Below the pieces are notes generated by a model that did no database searches, was not told the origin of the DNA, and saw only the letters and a program-made list of their open reading frames with translations. A stretch of 11,987 bases of DNA from JBNJEM01 sp051745935 (GTDB lineage: Bacteria; Planctomycetota; Planctomycetia; Pirellulales; Pirellulaceae), in the NCBI GenBank assembly GCA_051745935.1, contig JBNJEM010000181.1:1-11987 (forward strand), read 5' to 3'. The position numbers and the translations under genes were made by a program. Below are positions 6,727-11,987 of this stretch, one piece after another; position 1 is the stretch's first letter; the number at the start of each line of letters is the position of its first letter.

Positions 6727-8625
6727 CTACTGATGACTCGGCGTCACCCTGAAACGCTCGACCGGCTCCGACTCGTCCGGCGTGGCCGTGGAAATGGTCG
6801 CGAAGTACCAGTAGAACATGTAACTATCTCCATACAAAGCCTCGGCGGTTTCCTTATCCAGCCACGTTCCTCGACCCGACATATCGTCCCAGAATTCGTC
6901 AACTCGTGCAACAATCGGTTCGTCATGGCGAAAGCCGCGAGGATCGACCGGGGCCCGCGTCATTTTAGCCTGGAGCAACATGGCTTCCTGACAATGTCGC
7001 GGTAACCTTGTATATCCCACGCGTCGCAAATGTTCAACGTCGACACAAACCGATTCCAGTGACTCCGAGGTTTTATCCAGCAGCAACCAGGCCATCAGGT
7101 ACTCGAGCGCCATGCGGTTATCGGCCTTCGATTCCAGCAGCGTGATGAAATGCTTGGTGGGGTGGCCGAAGCCATCGACCGTCGGGAGTCGTGCTCGCAG
7201 CGCCGCAAACTCCTTGGTGGCTGTGTCACGGTCCGCCAGGATCCTCTGATAGCGACGCGCGAAGTCCCGATGGAACACGGTCTTCCCCAACAGATTCAGG
7301 TACTTCGCGGCCATCGCGTAGTTGCCGTTCACCATGCTACATTGCGCGACGCGCGCCATCGTTTCTCCGGTTCTTCCATGGAGACACATTTTGTTGTAGG
7401 CATGCCTGAACGCGTAGTTGGCATGTCCCATCTCGTACAGCAAGTCGCTGTTATACATGCCGTAAAACGTATCATCTTCCCGCGCACTGACGACCTGCCG
7501 GCCCGAAAAGTTGAGGAACAGTCCCCTGGTTCCCCACGGTTGCGGATAGCAAAACATCCGGTCGAGAAGGTTCCCTTGTTGGTAAAGGGCGAAGTTCGTC
7601 ATGAACTGGACACGATAATCCTTGTAAGGATTGTCCCTTGCCTCTTCCAGCAGCGCGTCCCACTGCCGCTGCTCGTACAAACGGCGACAGGCAAGCACCT
7701 TGGCGAGCGGAGCATCATAGCGGACCAAATGAAGTAAGACACCAAGCACGGCGATGGCACCAGCCAACGCCAGGCGGCTTCGCCGCTCGTCCGGCAACTG
7801 CCAGAAATCGCCGAGCCGCGTGTTCTGGAACAGGCGGCTCCAAAACGGGATGAGCACCAGTAAAACGGCGAGAAGAGCCGCCAGCACACAGTCCGTGGTG
7901 AAGCCGACCATGGTCTGTTGCGGCGAACCGGTGCGAAAAGGCGAGCCAAACAGGAGAGGGCAGAACCATGCGCCTCGCAACGGAATCGGAAACAACCACC
8001 GCCAGGCAACCAGTGGTAGGGAACTACCGAACAGAATAAGAAATACTGGAAAACGCCACCTCGAACGGCCAGTCGTATCCAGCCAGCTGGACAACGCCCC
8101 CCATACGACAAAGAACCAGAAGTAGACCCCCGCGACAAGATAAAGCACCAGTGTCGCTGGTACGGCGTAAACGCGCCGCGGTATTGTCTTGGGCAACGAT
8201 AAGTACCCGAGAAAGAATACGCAGGCCATGCCCAATCCGAGCGTGTCCTGAAGCAGCCAAAGCGTTGACGTATGCAAGGCAAGCAACAACACACAGGGAA
8301 GCAAGGTCCGCGAAACTGGCGTGGCTTCGCCGCGTTTCTTCAAGACGCGATAAAACAATAATCCAAAGCACGTAACGCACGCCGCAACGATTAGCGCGCC
8401 GGCCCAACCCTGGTGATGGAACTGCCCGAGAAATCGCCCTCCATAGCGGATCAATCCCGCCGGGTGGTCCCAGAATTCAAAAAAAAAGGGCGCGTGGAAA
8501 AGAAAAAAACAGTCATTCGTCTTGCTTTGGAAACCAAGCACATAACTGTATGTCTCGCTGAACAAAACGAACGCTAGGACAAACAGCACGGCCAGGCCGA
8601 CACACGTTAAACGTGAATGACTCAT
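6727..8625 (-). CDS. DUF6057-like membrane protein with C-terminal helical repeat domain
   Basis: This 632-residue protein has eight predicted membrane segments near residues 6-26, 74-94, 107-125, 129-146, 152-180, 190-212, 242-266 and 284-303. A soluble C-terminal half of about 320 residues follows and looks like TPR-type helical hairpins (ACRRLYEQRQWDALLEEA, LLYEMGHANYAFRHAYN, MVNGNYAMAAKYLNLLG, LEYLMAWLLLDK). The architecture and the LPRHCQEAMLL segment resemble DUF6057 proteins, which I recall as neighbours of CXXCH-bearing TolB-like proteins in Bacteroidetes. The start at 8625 fits a promoter just upstream. The frame extends to a GTG at 8676, but that codon overlaps the -10 element and is unlikely. 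Runs of seven and nine T within codons 39-49 are unusual for this GC-rich gene. Function is unknown; a scaffold or partner of the exported propeller protein is inference. Confidence 0.65.
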   Translation of the reverse strand: MSHSRLTCVGLAVLFVLAFVLFSETYSYVLGFQSKTNDCFFLFHAPFFFEFWDHPAGLIRYGGRFLGQFHHQGWAGALIVAACVTCFGLLFYRVLKKRGEATPVSRTLLPCVLLLALHTSTLWLLQDTLGLGMACVFFLGYLSLPKTIPRRVYAVPATLVLYLVAGVYFWFFVVWGALSSWLDTTGRSRWRFPVFLILFGSSLPLVAWRWLFPIPLRGAWFCPLLFGSPFRTGSPQQTMVGFTTDCVLAALLAVLLVLIPFWSRLFQNTRLGDFWQLPDERRSRLALAGAIAVLGVLLHLVRYDAPLAKVLACRRLYEQRQWDALLEEARDNPYKDYRVQFMTNFALYQQGNLLDRMFCYPQPWGTRGLFLNFSGRQVVSAREDDTFYGMYNSDLLYEMGHANYAFRHAYNKMCLHGRTGETMARVAQCSMVNGNYAMAAKYLNLLGKTVFHRDFARRYQRILADRDTATKEFAALRARLPTVDGFGHPTKHFITLLESKADNRMALEYLMAWLLLDKTSESLESVCVDVEHLRRVGYTRLPRHCQEAMLLQAKMTRAPVDPRGFRHDEPIVARVDEFWDDMSGRGTWLDKETAEALYGDSYMFYWYFATISTATPDESEPVERFRVTPSHQ

Positions 8626-8674
8626 CGTAAGCAATGGGCGTGGAAATTGGAAACGGGCATATCTTCTACGACAC

Positions 8675-8683
8675 ACTATACCA
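8675..8683 (-). promoter_or_regulatory. Extended -10 promoter for the DUF6057/PD40 unit
   Basis: Read on the minus strand the sequence is TGGTATAGT: an extended -10 (TGn) joined to TATAGT at 8680-8675. No good -35 is visible 16-18 bases upstream, as is common for extended -10 promoters. Transcription would begin near 8668, about 43 bases before ATG 8625. Confidence 0.45.
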
Positions 8684-8703
8684 CGCGCCAGGGGCTCGCG
8701 ATA

Positions 8704-8729
8704 CCTGTTTTCATTAGCATGATAACAGG
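8704..8729. promoter_or_regulatory. Imperfect 11-bp dyad, likely operator
   Basis: CCTGTTTTCAT (8704-8714) and ATGATAACAGG (8719-8729) are inverted copies with one mismatch and a four-base centre, TAGC. The dyad sits immediately upstream of the extended -10, spanning the -35 region of the DUF6057 gene. No T-run follows on either strand, so a regulator-binding site is more likely than a terminator for the asparagine-synthase-like gene. Confidence 0.45.
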
Positions 8730-8848
8730 AGCCGGACTGTCCGTGGGCCTTGAAATGAAAAAAGTGGCTGGTCTAGTCCGTCCCGCGTTCAGGAACACGC
8801 GGGGCGCGTTGGCCCGCCGCAAGGGATGGGTGTCGTGGCGGATGAGCA

Positions 8849-10369
8849 CTACAGCATGACCCACTGGCCGACCGTTTTCACGGCCGGGCCGTCGCCGAAA
8901 CGGTCCACGAACAGGCGAAAGTAGTACAGCTCTTCCTTGCTGCGTACGATCGGGTACTTGTCCTGAGCCTCCTGGAGCTCGGTGTCCGTGATCTCTTTTT
9001 CGCAGTGGGCCGGCAGCAGGTCCGCGACACCGCTGCCCTGGGAGAATTCCTGTTTGAGGCGGCTCGTGATGGCCTCCGGCAGGTCCCCTTCATAGGCCTT
9101 GCGGAAAATCCACTTTTCCACTTTCGTGTCGCCATTGGGGTGCAATTTGTATTCGGGCGGAACCTGCATGGCATACTTCAACAGCTCGCCAGAAATCAGC
9201 GGAGCCACCACTTTCACGGAATGGCACTGGTTCATCCGGTCCAGACGCAACGAAGCATTATTGTGCAGGAATCCCAAACACCGCATTTGCTGTTCGAACA
9301 GCTCTTCCGGTGGGTAATCCTTCAGATACAAGTACCCGCAAAACACTTCGTCTCCCCCTTCGCCGGAGAGGAGGAGCTCGATTCCCTGCCGAGCCGCGTA
9401 CCGCGAGATGAGGAAATTCGACACGGAACTGCGAACCAGCGATGGATCAAAGGATTCCAACGCGTAAATCACCTGGGGCAGGGCGTCAACGAGCTGATCC
9501 AGATCCACGATAAGCTCGTGATGGTCGGTCCCCATGAAATCAGCCATCAGACGCGCGTTGTGGATGTCGCTGCCTTCTCCCATGCCGATGGCGAACGTTT
9601 TGAGCGTTTGATGGTCACCGAAACGTTCCCGGAGCCACAGATTGCTTTCGTAGGCGATCGCGCTGCTATCCATGCCCCCGCTGAGCAACGAGGCCGTGGG
9701 CACGTGAAAATCGACGGAGGCCCGCACGCTTCGACGCACCAGGTTCCGCACGTGGGCGACCATTTGGTCGACATTCTCGTCCCGGGCCTTGGGCGCCAAT
9801 TTCGGCAACTGAGCGAACGGCTTCGGCACCAAGCTGCCGTCCATGTAGTGGCCGGCCGGAAACTCGTGAATGTCCTCGGTAACCGGCGCCAATGCCTTTA
9901 ATTCCGAGGCGAAATACGTGGTGTCGCCTTTGCGCCCGTAAAACAACGTTTTGATGCCCAGAAGATCCCGAACCGCCAGAAAGTCCTGGCCGTCGGCGAT
10001 GACCAAAGCAAAAATGGTATCGTCCATGAGCTCCAAGAACCCCGCGCCCTGCCGACGATAGAGTCTCAGCACCGTTTCCTCTTCGGGAAACGCCACCTCG
10101 CCAGTGCCTGCGTCTCGAGCCAACTGCTCTAGGTTTCCCATCTGACCGTCGTAGCAAATCATTCGCTCTGGCTCGATGGGATCCTGCACGGGCAAAACCA
10201 CCCCCGACAGATCCCCTTTCGCATCCGCTCGACAAACATTTTGGGCCATCATGACCCTGCCAGCCCCACCAGTGCCGCACAGGTGCGGCCCTCGATGAGC
10301 CATCCGTTTCATCATGTTTTCCAGAATTGCGTGGTCCGGGTTCCCGTATCCGACCGCAAAGCCGCTCAT
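8849..10369 (-). CDS. Asparagine-synthase-family protein lacking the glutaminase cysteine
   Basis: This 506-residue protein has the two-domain layout of glutamine-dependent asparagine synthetase (AsnB). The C-terminal synthetase half is intact. It has SGGMDSS at 230-236 for ATP pyrophosphate binding, ESFDPSLVRSSVSNFLISR at 305-323, GEGGDEVF at 336-343, and the typical end VKTVGQW. The N-terminal half keeps the overall fold, including HRGP at 25-28 and RDLLGIKTLFYG at 134-145. It begins MSGF where AsnB has Met-Cys, and DGQ (74-76) replaces the glutamine-binding NGE. It therefore probably cannot hydrolyse glutamine; free ammonia or another amine could be the nucleophile. The start is firm: AGGAGG at 10375-10380 lies five bases upstream. 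The longer frame to 10477 adds unrelated residues. It is upstream of the DUF6057 gene by about 220 bases, with a separate promoter between. Confidence 0.88.
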   Translation of the reverse strand: MSGFAVGYGNPDHAILENMMKRMAHRGPHLCGTGGAGRVMMAQNVCRADAKGDLSGVVLPVQDPIEPERMICYDGQMGNLEQLARDAGTGEVAFPEEETVLRLYRRQGAGFLELMDDTIFALVIADGQDFLAVRDLLGIKTLFYGRKGDTTYFASELKALAPVTEDIHEFPAGHYMDGSLVPKPFAQLPKLAPKARDENVDQMVAHVRNLVRRSVRASVDFHVPTASLLSGGMDSSAIAYESNLWLRERFGDHQTLKTFAIGMGEGSDIHNARLMADFMGTDHHELIVDLDQLVDALPQVIYALESFDPSLVRSSVSNFLISRYAARQGIELLLSGEGGDEVFCGYLYLKDYPPEELFEQQMRCLGFLHNNASLRLDRMNQCHSVKVVAPLISGELLKYAMQVPPEYKLHPNGDTKVEKWIFRKAYEGDLPEAITSRLKQEFSQGSGVADLLPAHCEKEITDTELQEAQDKYPIVRSKEELYYFRLFVDRFGDGPAVKTVGQWVML

Positions 10370-10412
10370 CGGAGCCTCCTCGACGGTGTTGCATCGTCCT
10401 TTTGTCCGGTTC

Positions 10413-10447
10413 GATCTCCACACCTTAACGGTTCCAGATTGGAGATC
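10413..10447. repeat. 8-bp perfect inverted repeat upstream of the asparagine-synthase-like gene
   Basis: GATCTCCA (10413-10420) and TGGAGATC (10440-10447) are exact inverted copies with a 19-base spacer, centred about 60 bases before ATG 10369. The centre-to-centre distance is 27 bases. It could be a regulator site or a hairpin in the 5' leader of the minus-strand transcript. Confidence 0.35.
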
Positions 10448-10636
10448 AAGGGGACCAGCGAGCTCCGCACGCCGCAAAATACCCAGTAACCGAGCGTGAA
10501 CCGAGACTTGTTAGGCATGAAAAAGCCGGCCGGCCAGCACACGGCACGCATCGCAAGGGAACAAGGGTCCAATCGATAACCCGGGCTCGGCGGACATGCT
10601 GGTGGAGAACCCAACCCTCCGGCTTCCCCTCCATTG

Positions 10637-10676
10637 GTTGACAGTGCGCGCTGAATGTTGACAGTGCGTGCTGAAT
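10637..10676 (+). repeat. Two tandem 20-bp repeats, each with a perfect -35 hexamer
   Basis: The units at 10637-10656 and 10657-10676 differ at a single base (GCGCGC versus GCGTGC). Each begins GTTGACAGTGCG and ends CTGAAT, so TTGACA occurs at 10638-10643 and 10658-10663. The downstream copy has GCTAAT at 10684-10689 as the nearest -10-like hexamer, but the 20-base spacing is long. The repeats end 65 bases before the metallophosphoesterase start and are likely part of its promoter or a binding site for its regulator. Confidence 0.6.
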
Positions 10677-10741
10677 ATGGTCGGCTAATAACAGTTGAAA
10701 CGGGTAGCCAATAGGGTAGCGCGTCAAAGAGGAGCACTTCG

Positions 10742-11893
10742 ATGAATCAATGTACGCGGCGAATCGTGTTTTGGCGGATTGTCCTTAGTCTGGTGACGCC
10801 GCTGTTACCTTGCATGGGACAAGTAGACCCGACGGCGACGGCGGCTGAGCCAGGCGAGGCGTTCGAGTTTCCAACGTCCGAGAATGACGCGACCTTTTGT
10901 TTCACGAGCTATCCCGACCTGTTTAACTGGAATATTCAGTACCCCCAGCCGGGCTGGGAAGAGGCTTTGGACTGGTTCTTGACCGGTATGAAGCGGGAAG
11001 GGCCCGCCTTCTCGCTCAACGCCGGCGACATCATGGACGCCCGCTGGTGGTCGAATGAGCAGGAAGTGCGCGAACAAACCGACAAATACTGGGGCGGGTT
11101 TCGAAAGCGATTCGCGGATCAGAACATCGATCTGTACATTGCGCCGGGAGATCATGAATATGGTGACGATCAGGGATTGCGCAAAATGCACCTGGCGCCG
11201 GTTTTCGCGGACCAGTTTTCCAAAATCTTCGCCATGCCCAATAACGGCCCGCCGCACATGAAGGGGCGGGCGTTTTCATTTGCCAAAGACAACGTAGCGG
11301 TCATCAGCGTGAATACGTTCGAGGATGCCGGCAACCGCTTGAGCATGACCGTCTCCGGCGAACAGCTCGCGTGGCTCAAAAGAGAACTCGAGAAACACGC
11401 CGACAAGCAATTCATCATTGTCCAAGGCCACGTTCCCGTTGTCGGTCCGGTCAAGAGCAAGAATTCCAGTGCCAACATGCTGGAAGGGGGCAGGGACAGC
11501 GAGTTTTGGAAGACGATGGTTGACCATGATGTCGATGCCTACTTTTGCGGCGAACATCACCGCATCACGGCTCGGCAACACGATGGAATCTGGCAAATCG
11601 TGCACGGCGCGCTTTGGGGTACCCAGACCGATGTCAACTATCTGCGCGGCAGCGTCTGGCCCGATCGGCTGGAGCTGGAACTGTTCCGCTTCGATGTGGA
11701 GTATGCGGGCCGCAAACTAACCGAACAGCACCCGCATCGCGGCAACGGCGGACCCTGGAGCGAAGTGTCCATCTCCGCGGAGGCCAAACGCGATGGCCCC
11801 CGCTCGGTTGGCAAGCTGGTACTTGAAAAAGGAACCGACGGCAATCGCACCGTACTGGCAACCGGGGAATTCAAGGCTCAAGCAGAGCGTTGA
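10742..11893 (+). CDS. Exported calcineurin-like metallophosphoesterase
   Basis: This 383-residue protein has an N-terminal hydrophobic segment (about residues 8-24) consistent with a signal peptide, followed by a calcineurin-type phosphoesterase domain. Metal-binding motifs can be followed in order: a diverged first motif around TSYPDLFNWN (55-64), GDIMD (95-99), GDHEY (136-140, in place of GNHE), VQGHVPV (228-234) and CGEHHR (269-274, in place of GHxH). A C-terminal beta-rich tail of about 80 residues follows. The protein probably hydrolyses a phosphomonoester or phosphodiester outside the cytoplasm; the substrate is unknown. The start is supported by GAGGAG at 10729-10734 with seven bases of spacing. 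It is transcribed divergently from the asparagine-synthase-like gene and ends in its own intrinsic terminator. Confidence 0.8.
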   Translation: MNQCTRRIVFWRIVLSLVTPLLPCMGQVDPTATAAEPGEAFEFPTSENDATFCFTSYPDLFNWNIQYPQPGWEEALDWFLTGMKREGPAFSLNAGDIMDARWWSNEQEVREQTDKYWGGFRKRFADQNIDLYIAPGDHEYGDDQGLRKMHLAPVFADQFSKIFAMPNNGPPHMKGRAFSFAKDNVAVISVNTFEDAGNRLSMTVSGEQLAWLKRELEKHADKQFIIVQGHVPVVGPVKSKNSSANMLEGGRDSEFWKTMVDHDVDAYFCGEHHRITARQHDGIWQIVHGALWGTQTDVNYLRGSVWPDRLELELFRFDVEYAGRKLTEQHPHRGNGGPWSEVSISAEAKRDGPRSVGKLVLEKGTDGNRTVLATGEFKAQAER

Positions 11894-11920
11894 CCCTATT
11901 GTTGCATAAAGACGGCGTAG

Positions 11921-11944
11921 GACGGGTCTCCAGGCCCGTCTTTT
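11921..11944 (+). terminator. Intrinsic terminator of the metallophosphoesterase gene
   Basis: GACGGG (11921-11926) pairs with CCCGTC (11935-11940). The stem can be extended inward by a wobble and a C-G pair, and TTTT follows at 11941-11944. It lies 27 bases after the stop codon, as expected for a factor-independent terminator. Confidence 0.7.
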
Positions 11945-11987
11945 ACAGCGCATAAATGTCTTTTTGCGGTTGTTTGAAGATCTCACA

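Larger units (their letters stand above)
10370..10741. other. Divergent intergenic region
   Basis: These 372 bases separate the asparagine-synthase-like gene from the metallophosphoesterase gene and contain no convincing gene. They hold the ribosome-binding site of the former (10375-10380), an 8-bp dyad at 10413-10447, a GC palindrome around GCCGGCCGGC near 10526, and two tandem TTGACA-bearing repeats at 10637-10676. No clear promoter for the minus-strand gene was found. Confidence 0.6.

Noticed and set aside
9005..9901. A 298-codon plus-strand frame opposite the asparagine-synthase-like gene.
   Set aside because: It lies wholly antisense to a gene with clear family motifs and is explained by codon bias of that gene.
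10370..10477. A 36-residue N-terminal extension of the asparagine-synthase-like protein.
   Set aside because: The AGGAGG five bases before ATG 10369 and the family-like MSGF start make the shorter protein far more likely.
10637..10676. The tandem 20-bp repeats as a CRISPR remnant.
   Set aside because: There are only two copies with no spacer between them and no cas gene nearby.

Overview
The window is about 12 kb of moderately GC-rich bacterial chromosome. It holds eight well-supported protein genes, one candidate overlooked small ORF, and several regulatory signals. No tRNA, rRNA, CRISPR array, transposase or phage gene was seen. The gene mix points to a planctomycete or close relative, though this is inference from family content and not from a marker gene. 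The mix is an EboE-type TIM-barrel protein, a DUF6159 membrane protein, a PD40 propeller protein with a haem-c motif next to a DUF6057 membrane protein, a Cys-less asparagine-synthase-like protein, a sigma-54-type promoter, and mostly isolated, loosely packed genes.

Layout from left to right. A membrane-anchored glutaminyl-peptide cyclotransferase lies on the minus strand (205-1056). A non-coding stretch of about 600 bp follows, with a possible promoter and a GTG leader ORF. Next comes the plus-strand eboE-like gene (1675-2841). A near-consensus sigma-70 promoter then leads to the DUF6159 membrane protein (3028-3873). A gap of about 315 bp carries a perfect 9-bp dyad and a very good sigma-54 -24/-12 element. 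It precedes a miniature type-A J-domain protein (4189-4908).

The central minus-strand block is read from right to left. An extended -10 promoter with an 11-bp imperfect dyad is followed by the DUF6057-type membrane/repeat protein (8625-6727), a candidate 54-residue ORF (6675-6511), and then the CXXCH-bearing PD40 lipoprotein-like gene (6514-4949). The small ORF has a strong Shine-Dalgarno sequence, and its stop codon overlaps the next start as ATGA. This block is the best candidate for an undescribed system. It would pair an integral membrane protein with an exported haem-c/beta-propeller protein, translationally coupled through the small ORF. As far as I recall, the same two protein families also sit together in Bacteroidetes.

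Upstream of that block, also on the minus strand, is an asparagine-synthase-family protein (10369-8849). Its synthetase half is intact but the glutaminase nucleophile is gone. It is divergent from an exported metallophosphoesterase (10742-11893), which is preceded by two tandem 20-bp repeats each containing a perfect TTGACA and followed by a clear intrinsic terminator. Apart from the central block, the genes appear to be independent transcription units with no obvious shared pathway.
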